A DNA stretch of 62,825 bases, from NCBI GenBank assembly GCA_900316985.1, contig ONFE01000041.1, positions 1 to 62,825 of the forward strand. The letters are read 5' to 3'. Below, one piece after another: positions 32,832 through 41,048 of the stretch. Within the stretch, counting starts at the first letter, position 1. Every line of letters begins with the position of its first letter. This DNA comes from an uncultured Prevotellaceae bacterium. Lineage in GTDB: Bacteria; Bacteroidota; Bacteroidia; Bacteroidales; Bacteroidaceae. The notes beneath the pieces were generated by a model, which saw only the letters and a list, made by a program, of their open reading frames with translations, was not told where the DNA came from and ran no database searches. The position numbers were made by a program, and so were the translations under genes.

Positions 32832-34334
32832 ATGAAAAAAAATATAAGATTCTTCACTCTTCACTCTTCACTCTTCACTATATTGCTCCTTGTTTCCTGC
32901 GGACAGCCTTCTGTACCCACAGAATACAAACAGTCGGATCAGTTACCCAAGATATACCCCGACTATGTGAACGTGACCGTACCGGTAAATATCGCTCCGC
33001 TGACGTTTATGCCCGACGATCCCACTACCGACATGATCGCACGCTACAAGGTGGGAGATGAGGAAGTAGTCTATGCGGACAAGATGCAGCCCACGGCAGA
33101 GGAATGGAAACGACTGATAGAAAAAGCCAAGGGAGGCAAGATTGAGGTGGATGTATATACACAGGCAGGTGACCAATGGACACGCTACAAACCTTTCTGT
33201 ATCTATGTGTCGCCCGACTCCATCGACCCCTATATCAGCTACCGACTGATAGCCCCCTCGTTTGTATCCTACGAGGCTCTGACCATCAATCAGCGATGTC
33301 TGGAGAACTATGACGAGAGCGTGATTTACGACAACATTTTGAACAGTTTCGAGAAAGACGGTCAGTGCATCAACTGCCACCACTATCAGGCATACAACCC
33401 TGAGCGCATGCAGTTTCATGCCCGCCAGTTCCGTGGAGGCACTATTCTTGCCATGGATGGAAAATTGACGAAAATCAATATGAAGAACGACTCCATCCTT
33501 TCTGCCGGTGTGTATCCCGCTTGGCATCCCACACTCAACTTCATCGTCTATGCCACCGACAAGACCTTCCAGAATTTCCATATCACCGCCCCCAACAAGA
33601 TTGAAGTCTTTGATCTGGCAAGCGACATCATTGCCTACGACATCGACAAGAATGAGGTGACCAACCTGGAGAATGACACCACGGAGTTTGAAGTATTCCC
33701 CTGCTGGGCTCCCGACGGGAAAACGCTCTACTTCTGCAGTGCCCACTTTGAATACCAGGACACGGCACATTCAAAAAGTTCGGAGATAAGAAACAGATAT
33801 CAGGAATTCAAATACAACATCTACAAGAAGAGTTTCGACCCTGCCACCCGCCAGTTCGGTCCCAAGGAACTGGTGTATGATGCTGCGGCAAATGACCAAA
33901 GCGCTACGCTGCCAAGAGTATCGCCCGATGGACGTTTTCTGCATTTCACATCTGGCAAGTTCGGCTATTTCCACATCTGGCACCACGATGCAGACATCTG
34001 GTCACTTGACCTGCAGAGCGGTGAAATAAGACCCATGAAGGAAATCAACTCTCCCGACACCGAAAGCTATCACTCCTGGTCGAGTAATGGCCGCTGGGTC
34101 ATCATCAGCAGCCGCAGATACGACGGCACCTATACCCGTCCTTTCATTGCCCATATTGATGCCAACGGCAAGGGAACCAAGCCCTTCGAACTGCCTACTG
34201 CCGACCCTGACTACCACCGTCAGTTCATGCGCAGTTACAATATCCCTGAATTCATGAAGGGACCCGTAACCCTCACTCCCCATCAGATTGCCGATGTCCT
34301 GAAAGGGGAAGCGGTGAATGTGAAATATAAGTAA
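32832..34334 (+). CDS. PD40 beta-propeller lipoprotein with a CxxCH haem site
   Basis: A 500-residue lipoprotein (lipobox VSC, Cys23). A c-type haem motif CINCHH is at residues 179-184, followed by four or five WD40-like PD40 blades (AWHPTLNFIVYATD, CWAPDGKTLYFCSA, RVSPDGRFLHFTSG, SWSSNGRWVIISSR). PD40 blades are found in TolB-like proteins. A haem next to them suggests an electron-transfer or haem-sensing protein of the outer membrane (inference). The signal peptide core is encoded by four copies of CTTCACT (32852-32879), so copy-number change would shift the frame. It is cotranscribed with the DUF6057 gene. Confidence 0.85.
   Translation: MKKNIRFFTLHSSLFTILLLVSCGQPSVPTEYKQSDQLPKIYPDYVNVTVPVNIAPLTFMPDDPTTDMIARYKVGDEEVVYADKMQPTAEEWKRLIEKAKGGKIEVDVYTQAGDQWTRYKPFCIYVSPDSIDPYISYRLIAPSFVSYEALTINQRCLENYDESVIYDNILNSFEKDGQCINCHHYQAYNPERMQFHARQFRGGTILAMDGKLTKINMKNDSILSAGVYPAWHPTLNFIVYATDKTFQNFHITAPNKIEVFDLASDIIAYDIDKNEVTNLENDTTEFEVFPCWAPDGKTLYFCSAHFEYQDTAHSKSSEIRNRYQEFKYNIYKKSFDPATRQFGPKELVYDAAANDQSATLPRVSPDGRFLHFTSGKFGYFHIWHHDADIWSLDLQSGEIRPMKEINSPDTESYHSWSSNGRWVIISSRRYDGTYTRPFIAHIDANGKGTKPFELPTADPDYHRQFMRSYNIPEFMKGPVTLTPHQIADVLKGEAVNVKYK
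32852..32879. repeat. Tandem heptamer array (CTTCACT)x4 inside a signal-peptide coding region
   Basis: Four exact copies of the unit encode FFTLHSSLFT of the lipoprotein signal. It is identical in unit and copy number to the intergenic array at 1427-1454. Confidence 0.95.
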
Positions 34335-34335
34335 A

Positions 34336-34372
34336 AACCCACCCTCAATCCCTCCCGAAGGGAGGGAGGCTC
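34336..34372 (+). terminator. GC-rich palindromic repeat, copy 5, acting as terminator
   Basis: The arms ATCCCTCCC / GGGAGGGA, with a CTCTTTTTG tail, lie directly behind the PD40 stop. It belongs to the palindrome family of 3619-3662. Confidence 0.75.
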
Positions 34373-34392
34373 TTTTTGCTCCAATATATATA

Positions 34393-34469
34393 AAACACTA
34401 AGACACAAAGAGACAAAGTATAGGCCCAACAACAACCTATCATCTTCGTGTCTTTGTGTCTTTGTGTTT
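34393..34469. terminator. Long imperfect hairpin made of AAGACACA octamers
   Basis: Arms 34393-34418 and 34444-34469 pair over 26 bases with three mismatches. Each arm repeats AAGACACA / TGTGTCTT. It separates the convergent PD40 and GH30 genes and can terminate both. Confidence 0.75.
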
Positions 34470-34489
34470 AATAAAAAACTGTCTACAGC

Positions 34490-36004
34490 CTATTTCATCA
34501 CAACTTTTCTGCTTGTTCCGTCGGAACGTTTCTCAATGCACAATCCTCTGGGTACATCCAGGCGGCGGCCATGCAGGTCATAATATGTCTTGGGACCATC
34601 AGCGGCTGATTGTTTCACCTCCTCAATGGCTGTGCTGCCTTTGTCAATCATGAAGATAAGGGTGCTCAGGCTTTGGGCAGGCATCTCATAAGGGTAAAAG
34701 TTGGTGGATTCAGCAATGTCAAGGCTCGACTTCTGACAAAGATTCTCGCTCTCGTTGCCTGTCGATAACCACAGTGTACCACTCTTCACATTGTAGGGCA
34801 GGGTTATTTTCACGTTACGAGTATCTTCTCTTGCATTGATAGCCATGACGATAATCGAGTCGCCCTTGATATATGCCGAGAACTGTTCGTTCTGTAATAT
34901 CCCCTCTTCCGTGCGTCCTGCATCTTCATCCTTTGAGGTCGCTAAGCGGGTGGAACCGGTGACATTCTTCGAGAAGTGTGACATCACAAAGGCACGGGGC
35001 AGCAGTTCGTCCTTCTTGTTGGCTGCACCATATTTGGTCTCGCCTGTTCCACAGAATGCCCAGTGGGCCCGCAGATACCAGTAGATGTAACCCGTACAGC
35101 CTGCCAACATACATTCGTTGAGTTCCTCGGCAAAAATCAGGTTATCCTTCCATGTGGGCAGTGCACCGGTATTGTCGGTCACCGAGTGTTCTGTCATCCA
35201 CAGCTCCTTGCCGTACTTGAGGGGAAGGACACCAGCTGGTTTCATATATTTGAGGGGCAGATGGCCGTATAGGTGGCCTGCCACGATATCTACCTGCTCG
35301 CGGCATGTGGGGTCTTGCATGAGTGGATCTGTATAATTCTGAGTAAAGCCCAACGGCTCACCACTGATGAGACGTACGCCAGGAAAGGTTTCGCGGTCAA
35401 GCATCCAGGCATAGTTCTTCACGAGAGTAACCAAATCCTGAGGATCGTAGAGGCAACCGGAATAATTAACCCACCAGTCGGGCTCATTCTGGATAGAGAC
35501 GGCATCCACAGCCACGCCGTGGTCCTTCATCCACTGCAGGTATGTGTTCAGCCATGGGAAGAACTTGTCGTAGCAATCAGTACGCAGTTTACCACGCTGA
35601 TTACCTTGGTCATCGGAATTACCGCCCTGGGCAGTACCATTGGTCTTGTATTCTCCGGGAGGCGACCAAGGGGTACCGAAGACGATTCCGCCGCGATTCT
35701 TGACCGTACGGGCTGAAGGCAGAGAACCGTTCCAGTCGTAGTCGCCCCAGTTGTCGCCAGTGAAACTTGGCGAGATTTCCATGCGTAATATGTTTAGTCC
35801 AATTTTCGACCTAGGGCCGAAAAGCCTACCTACACAGGCATTGTCATCACCGAACGGTTTCATGGCACCATCACAACAGGCACCACCAAAGCCGGTGACG
35901 GTCTGCTTGTGAGTATTGTACACGATTAAGGAAGTACGCGGTTTGGCAGCTTGGATACCGATAGCGACAAACAGTACTAAAACAGTAGTAATAATCTTTT
36001 TCAT
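34490..36004 (-). CDS. GH30 family endoxylanase, secreted
   Basis: A 504-residue glycoside hydrolase with a signal peptide (cleaved after IQA). The TIM barrel has the acid/base Glu174 in SIQNEPDWW and the nucleophile Glu272 in LWMTEHSV, with GFGGACCDGAMKP and RMEISPS of GH30. A beta-sandwich side domain follows from about residue 390. The tail (YYDLHGRRLDVPRGLCIEKR) resembles Bacteroidetes sorting tails. GH30 enzymes of subfamily 8 cut glucuronoxylan at methylglucuronic acid branches; that subfamily is likely given the xylan locus but was not tested. It is the last gene of the locus, 33 bases after the DUF3857 gene. Confidence 0.93.
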   Translation of the reverse strand: MKKIITTVLVLFVAIGIQAAKPRTSLIVYNTHKQTVTGFGGACCDGAMKPFGDDNACVGRLFGPRSKIGLNILRMEISPSFTGDNWGDYDWNGSLPSARTVKNRGGIVFGTPWSPPGEYKTNGTAQGGNSDDQGNQRGKLRTDCYDKFFPWLNTYLQWMKDHGVAVDAVSIQNEPDWWVNYSGCLYDPQDLVTLVKNYAWMLDRETFPGVRLISGEPLGFTQNYTDPLMQDPTCREQVDIVAGHLYGHLPLKYMKPAGVLPLKYGKELWMTEHSVTDNTGALPTWKDNLIFAEELNECMLAGCTGYIYWYLRAHWAFCGTGETKYGAANKKDELLPRAFVMSHFSKNVTGSTRLATSKDEDAGRTEEGILQNEQFSAYIKGDSIIVMAINAREDTRNVKITLPYNVKSGTLWLSTGNESENLCQKSSLDIAESTNFYPYEMPAQSLSTLIFMIDKGSTAIEEVKQSAADGPKTYYDLHGRRLDVPRGLCIEKRSDGTSRKVVMK

Positions 36005-36037
36005 TTATTAAATATCATTTTCTCATTATCTCAATTC

Positions 36038-36955
36038 TTACATAATCTTCAGATGCGTGCAGCCTTCAGGCATATAGGCAGGAAGCGTAACACCGGACAT
36101 ATTGATTCGTCCGGTAAAGGGGGCTATAACCTCCGGCGCCTGATCAGCAGGGAAGATAAAGTCGCCCTCAACGATATAATGGTTCGTAGGGAAAGACTTA
36201 CCCCTCTTCAAGTCGGGTCTGTTGGTATCGTATGCCAGACGTCCTTGCTTAACGGCAGTCTTGATAAGTTGGTTGATAGGCACATTCATATTGAACTGCA
36301 GGAAGGCAGGAATCTCAATATCGAATTTCGAACGTACCGTAGGGATACAATCCTGGAATACCCAGTCGTAAAGGAAAGTACCTCGTGGGCTGGTGATATT
36401 GTACTGGTATTCAATGATGCTGCCAGGCTGCACGTCAGGCACAGCCACATGCACCACCTTATAGTTATTATCTACTCGTTCACTGGCAAACGAGGCTGTG
36501 TTGACATTCTTACGCTCCACCTTTCCCTTAGCGTTCTTGGAGAAAACCCGAACCTTCAGATCCATTAACTCGTCGAAGAAGTTCGCGTTTTCAGGGGAAA
36601 AGTAGGTAATGTCAATATTAGCATGTTTGGCTCCCTCCGGCTTCAGGATCTTAGTGCGCAGACGAAACTCATACTTCACCAGGACGTTGCCATCGTCAAC
36701 ATTGTTTTTACCGAAATCAGAAATATTATCACTGCTGATTTCAGAACTGTTTCTGTTGAAGTTAGACACCTGATCGGAAATCTGATACACAGCCTTCATC
36801 GTTTTGCACAGAATGACTGCATCGGCATCAAAGCCGTCGCCCCAGCCTTGGAATTCCCATTCCTGGCTTGACGGTTTGCCGAATTTTTCGTTAGGCAGCT
36901 GAGCATTTGCCACGCTTGAGCAGGCCAGTAATGCAGCCAATAGTAATAGTTTCAT
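36038..36955 (-). CDS. Short DUF3857-domain protein, secreted
   Basis: A 305-residue exported protein (signal MKLLLLAALLACSSVANAQ, ATG at 36955 chosen for this reason). It matches the N-terminal DUF3857 domain, a beta-rich module with YQISDQVSNF, VKYEFRLRTKIL, VHVAVPDVQPGSIIEYQYNITSP and LYDWVFQDCIPTVRSKFDIEIP. Full-length relatives continue for some 300 residues with a transglutaminase-like domain. That is missing here, and the ORF stops at a normal-looking TAA, so it is either a truncated relative or a stand-alone version. It lies inside the xylan locus, just before the GH30 gene. Confidence 0.75.
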   Translation of the reverse strand: MKLLLLAALLACSSVANAQLPNEKFGKPSSQEWEFQGWGDGFDADAVILCKTMKAVYQISDQVSNFNRNSSEISSDNISDFGKNNVDDGNVLVKYEFRLRTKILKPEGAKHANIDITYFSPENANFFDELMDLKVRVFSKNAKGKVERKNVNTASFASERVDNNYKVVHVAVPDVQPGSIIEYQYNITSPRGTFLYDWVFQDCIPTVRSKFDIEIPAFLQFNMNVPINQLIKTAVKQGRLAYDTNRPDLKRGKSFPTNHYIVEGDFIFPADQAPEVIAPFTGRINMSGVTLPAYMPEGCTHLKIM

Positions 36956-36993
36956 GTGAGTTTGTGAGTTTAGGTATATATTTATCCATATCT

Positions 36994-37035
36994 CGTGCGT
37001 CACGCTCCGTATTTGTGACGGAAACGCAACGCACG
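36994..37035 (-). terminator. Hairpin between the broken binding-protein gene and the DUF3857 gene
   Basis: CGTGCGT / ACGCACG outer arms and TCCGT / ACGGA inner arms. There is no strong T-run, so partial termination or RNA stabilisation is as likely. Confidence 0.5.
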
Positions 37036-37082
37036 ATGATATTTATTCACCCTCTATCATTAAATAGAGAGATAAGAGATTC

Positions 37083-37301
37083 TTACTTGGCAATATACTT
37101 AGCGCCATTCTTGATGACGATGCCCTTGTATTCCTTAGACACACGCTGACCAGCGAGGTTGTAGATAGCGTTAGGCACCTTCTTGTCATTCACTACGCTG
37201 CTGATGCCAGAAGGAACGTATGGAGCAGTACCGGCACCTTCCTTCTGGTAGAAGTTGGCATCACCAGTTTCATTAATCAGATTCTCATAAGTCAGCCTCA
37301 T
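37083..37301 (-). pseudogene. Detached 3' end of the secreted carbohydrate-binding protein
   Basis: In a different frame from the upstream gene, this segment encodes LTYENLINETGDANFY, PSGISSVVNDKK and the C-terminal sorting-type tail NLAGQRVSKEYKGIVIKNGA. It begins just where the 39213-37285 frame ends. It is the expected end of that protein, now out of frame. Confidence 0.8.
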
Positions 37302-39213
37302 TAGGAACAGTGAAATCCATATCGAATTCCTGCCAATCTGTTGTGAAGTTAACATCACCGATTGCTCCCCAGTGTATATAAGCACCTGGCTCACCATGAC
37401 ACTGCGTGGTCGTCTTGGCATCCTTAGAAGCCTTATACTTGAAATGGAGAACAGTCTCCTCACCCTTAGCAAGTGTGCGGTTAGCAACAATGAAGAACTG
37501 GTTATCCCAAGTCTCACCAGCACCACCTTCTTCTTCTCTCACATTAGGAGTACCATCTTGATTGGTTCCATCAGACAGGTCGTCGCGCTCCTGACCATTA
37601 ACAACTGTTGCTGTTGTGTTAGTAACGATAGCAATGGGATCTGGCTCTTCATAGGCTGTTCCCTCAAGCATCTCGAATGCGATAGATTTGTACTCTGTGT
37701 CAAGATAAATTTTCCAGACTCCAAGTCCGGGAAGATCCAACTTAGCATTGCCAGAAGGGGTATATCCCTGCCAATCATCGGGATCGTTCTTAACCTTACC
37801 TTCAGGCTTCAATGTAGCACCCTTGTAAGCCGCATCATCACCACGAGTGGTAGATACCATCAGCTGGTCAACATAAGTAGCGGGATTACCCTTCTCACCC
37901 ACAACAGCAACTAAACAAGGTGTACCATCAGCACTCTCTCCCTCTTCGAACTGAATAGCGTTGTCCAGGTCGTCGTAAGAAGTAGCAGTATTAGTATTAA
38001 TACCAGAAACGAAGAAGCCCTCGTCAAGTTTCAGATACTGCCATGAAAGGTCATCGAAATAGAAATCAACTGCATCCCTGACTTCCGCGTTCAGGTTGAA
38101 TGCGATAGACCAACCATTAGCCATATCGTCAGCGATAGTCATTTTACCATCAAAGGTCTGCCACTTGTCTGTGAAGTTGATGTCACCAATAGCGTGCCAA
38201 ATGAGGTAGTCAGAAGGATTCTGCTTGTGAACCTGAGTCTCTGCCCTTGCATTCTGAGAAGCCTTATAGCGGAACTTAATCTTCAGCGTCGTACCAGACT
38301 TCCAAGCATGCTTCGACTGAATCCAGAACTGGTTGTCCCACTGGTAGCCGGATTCACTGGTAGCGGGCTTGGCATGAACAACGAATACATGGTTGGAAGG
38401 ATTGCCTTCTTCCTCTTCAATAGTTGCGGGGAACGGATCCCAGGCAGTATTACCGTTTTCGTCAACCCTCGTGTTGACCATTCTCTCCTTACCCCAGGCA
38501 CAGACCTTGAAATTGTTCTCTTGATCATCGAATTTAACGTCGGCGAGGTCACCCCAAGGTGTCTCGGCATCACCATTTTCGATGTCCTCGAGCCATACCT
38601 GAGGTCTCTGGTTAGCCTTCTTCTTGTGATAAACAGTCAAGCTCTGCCATTCGATGGTGGCAGTAGAAGTACCGGGCTGAATGCAGATGAAGCCTTTGCC
38701 ATTATACATACAACCAGCAACTTCCCATTCTACATCCTGAAATTCAGAACTTTCAGGAATTGTAACACCAACCTCTTTGAGAGATCCCCAGTTTCCAAAC
38801 TGAAGATTAGCATTGACAGCTGCAGTAGATTTAACGTGTGCCACTACTTTGTAAGTTTCATCAATAACCATATCGACATCACTTGCAATAATATACTGGT
38901 GCCAATATGGGCCAGCACCTGTTACCTTCTGATACTCTGTTCCACCTGAGTTCTTAACTGTACCAACAGAAGACTCTCCATCTTTCCATTTGGCATCGCC
39001 ATCACCGTCAAGATCTGCCTGAGTTGCATACCTGTAGTCTGCACCGAAGTCGGTCATGCATCCATTGTCAAACTCTGGCACATAACCCATTACATAGAAT
39101 GGGAAACCGCTTAAACTGGAGTAGTCTACCTTGTAGACTTCTTCCCACTGAACTTGTGCATTTGCTCCCAAGAAACATGTCAAGAAAGCAAGAAGAGTAA
39201 ACACTTTCTTCAT
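37285..39213 (-). CDS. Secreted multidomain carbohydrate-binding protein, 3' end broken
   Basis: The 642-residue product has a signal peptide (cleaved after ANA) and three beta-sandwich modules like those of CBM4/9/22: residues about 20-195, 205-400 (DDLSWQYLKLDEGFF) and a short third copy from about 555. Repeats WDNQFWIQ / WDNQFFIV and HAIGDINFTDKWQTFD / HWGAIGDVNFTTDWQEFD are clear. No catalytic residues are seen. The third module stops after VPNEAD, where the second continues with GWSIAFNLNAEV...FYFDDLSW, and the true tail follows in another frame. The usual role of such proteins in xylan loci is polysaccharide binding at the cell surface. It lies 133 bases behind the GH10-like gene. Confidence 0.85.
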   Translation of the reverse strand: MKKVFTLLAFLTCFLGANAQVQWEEVYKVDYSSLSGFPFYVMGYVPEFDNGCMTDFGADYRYATQADLDGDGDAKWKDGESSVGTVKNSGGTEYQKVTGAGPYWHQYIIASDVDMVIDETYKVVAHVKSTAAVNANLQFGNWGSLKEVGVTIPESSEFQDVEWEVAGCMYNGKGFICIQPGTSTATIEWQSLTVYHKKKANQRPQVWLEDIENGDAETPWGDLADVKFDDQENNFKVCAWGKERMVNTRVDENGNTAWDPFPATIEEEEGNPSNHVFVVHAKPATSESGYQWDNQFWIQSKHAWKSGTTLKIKFRYKASQNARAETQVHKQNPSDYLIWHAIGDINFTDKWQTFDGKMTIADDMANGWSIAFNLNAEVRDAVDFYFDDLSWQYLKLDEGFFVSGINTNTATSYDDLDNAIQFEEGESADGTPCLVAVVGEKGNPATYVDQLMVSTTRGDDAAYKGATLKPEGKVKNDPDDWQGYTPSGNAKLDLPGLGVWKIYLDTEYKSIAFEMLEGTAYEEPDPIAIVTNTTATVVNGQERDDLSDGTNQDGTPNVREEEGGAGETWDNQFFIVANRTLAKGEETVLHFKYKASKDAKTTTQCHGEPGAYIHWGAIGDVNFTTDWQEFDMDFTVPNEADL

Positions 39214-39280
39214 AATAATAACACTTTTAGATTAATAAATAATAGAGTAATAAATAATACTTTTTTTTAAATTTATGAAA

Positions 39281-39330
39281 GATGACTGCCAGGAAAGCAG
39301 AAAGTTTCCTTTTGTTCACTGACAGTCATC
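39281..39330 (-). terminator. Hairpin after the core xus genes
   Basis: GATGACTG / CAGTCATC arms with an inner GGAAA / TTTCC stem, followed on the minus strand by T-rich sequence with eight T. It could attenuate transcription between the uptake genes and the downstream binding protein and GH30. Confidence 0.75.
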
Positions 39331-39345
39331 TGTCGGTTTTACATT

Positions 39346-41037
39346 TTATTGTCCACTGAGCGCTTTGCAGAATGCCTCGTAGGTGGCAGTGCGTACCCAG
39401 TCCATCTTGCTGTCAACAGACCAGAGGCCAACAGGATCGGACGAGGTATCCACCATGTTGCTCTTACAAACACCTCCCTGCTGCGAAGAGGGAATGGTGT
39501 TCATGTATGCCTTCAGAACCTGTCCATAGAAGTCAGCCAACTTCTGACGCTGCGATTCTGTAATATTAGTTGCTGATACAGCCACACCTTCAGCATCCAG
39601 ATATTTGATGTCAAAGTTGGAGAGACGAATCAGCTTCCCCGTCTTGGCAAGGTTATTGAGAAGCGTGTTCACTGTAGCCTCCGTAGCAGCCTGCGTGGCA
39701 GCATCCTCACTATAGGCGAGATTCAATTCGGCATTGATACCATCAATCTGGGCGCCATGAGACTCCCACTTGCTGATCCAGTACTGGAGGCTTTCAAGTC
39801 TCTTCTGGTCATCAAGACCAGACTCGCAGATAAAGAACTTCAAGTCAGCAGGGTTGCCGCCGTGCTTCTCAAAAGCAGCTCTTGCAGCCTTTGACACTGT
39901 TGCGCCATAGAGTTCACTTCCTGTATAAGTGCCATCCTCGAGATAATCCTGCCAGAAGATCTTTTCGTCAGAGTGTTTCAGGTCGAGGATACCAGGCTCT
40001 ATCTCTGCCTTCGAGTCGAGGGGCTTGTCAATGAGGTCGAACGACTTGATACGGCCTGCATTGGCTTCCATCAAACCATCACACCACTTATTGAGTGCAT
40101 ACCTGATTGTATCATTCTTCTCCTGCTTGGTCTGGTCACGGTGATTGTCGGGAGTGTGGGAGACCTTGACATTACGGATATAAAGAACACTGTTCAAGTT
40201 ACCCTCAATCATCAGATAGGCCTCCGTTGCACCTTCTGCCGGAGCTGCTTCCACTTTAACCGTCTGCCATGCATCTGGTCTGATAGTGTACTTTCTCGGA
40301 TCTTTACCAGACATGATCTTATTGTCAGCAAAAGTACAATTCACAGTCTCATCCTTGGCAATCTCACTCTTGACAGTGAAAGTAATGGTGTAATAACCAT
40401 GTGGATCCAGAGGAAAGTCTTGGATAATCCAGACCTTGGCTCTCCTGGGAATCTTAAGGGCATTGCCCTTGTCATCGAAATTCTTTACGATAGACGGCTT
40501 TCCGCTCACGGCTTTACCTGTGAACACATCCACTGTAGAGTAGTCAATCTCCTTATCGTCAATAGGAAGCACTTGCACCTCGATTGGAGCCGTGAGTGCT
40601 TCGAACCATTCGTCAGATTGCTGCTCATTGGCAACGATAGGACTACCATATACCTGACCACCAACACTTTCCACATGAGAAAGAGCCGACTTCAAATCCA
40701 TGAAGTTCATATAACCCTTCTTACTCACATATTTGTCCGGCATGAAAGAATAGCCAAAAGCAAGACCCGTAAAGTTAGTCAACACGGCAGAGTGACTCAC
40801 GGCATTTGCGGCCTTCTGCTCGTTAAATGTCTTCAAATTAACGGCGGCATCGACAGACATGTTTGGATAAGCCTCCGTATTGATGTATGACTTGACAGCG
40901 CCCAAGTCGGCATAGGGACGTGTTGTGCCAGGATCAGCCGGAATTGAGAAGCCACCCTGATCATTATAGTCAGCACAGGAAACAGCAAATGCCCCTGCAA
41001 CCAACATCAAGAGACAGTTTTTCAAAATCTTTTTCAT
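39346..41037 (-). CDS. GH10-like lipoprotein without catalytic residues (probable xylan-binding pseudoenzyme)
   Basis: A 563-residue lipoprotein (lipobox VSC, Cys21) in the place where xus loci normally carry the xylanase Xyn10C. The barrel aligns with GH10: an LxWHxQ-like stretch reads SPIVANEQQ (131-140), the acid/base motif DVVNE reads DLIDK (334-338) with Lys338, and the nucleophile motif SELD reads SNFD (473-476) with Asn474. The QxH and late Trp motifs are also lost (GINAELNL, GVCKSNM). Residues about 160-300 form a CBM-like insert between barrel strands (WQTVKVEAAP...YIRNVKVSH). Seen: loss of both glutamates. Inferred: a surface glycan-binding protein. It lies 11 bases after the preceding lipoprotein gene. 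Confidence 0.85.
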   Translation of the reverse strand: MKKILKNCLLMLVAGAFAVSCADYNDQGGFSIPADPGTTRPYADLGAVKSYINTEAYPNMSVDAAVNLKTFNEQKAANAVSHSAVLTNFTGLAFGYSFMPDKYVSKKGYMNFMDLKSALSHVESVGGQVYGSPIVANEQQSDEWFEALTAPIEVQVLPIDDKEIDYSTVDVFTGKAVSGKPSIVKNFDDKGNALKIPRRAKVWIIQDFPLDPHGYYTITFTVKSEIAKDETVNCTFADNKIMSGKDPRKYTIRPDAWQTVKVEAAPAEGATEAYLMIEGNLNSVLYIRNVKVSHTPDNHRDQTKQEKNDTIRYALNKWCDGLMEANAGRIKSFDLIDKPLDSKAEIEPGILDLKHSDEKIFWQDYLEDGTYTGSELYGATVSKAARAAFEKHGGNPADLKFFICESGLDDQKRLESLQYWISKWESHGAQIDGINAELNLAYSEDAATQAATEATVNTLLNNLAKTGKLIRLSNFDIKYLDAEGVAVSATNITESQRQKLADFYGQVLKAYMNTIPSSQQGGVCKSNMVDTSSDPVGLWSVDSKMDWVRTATYEAFCKALSGQ

Positions 41038-41048
41038 ATCTTAGCCTC

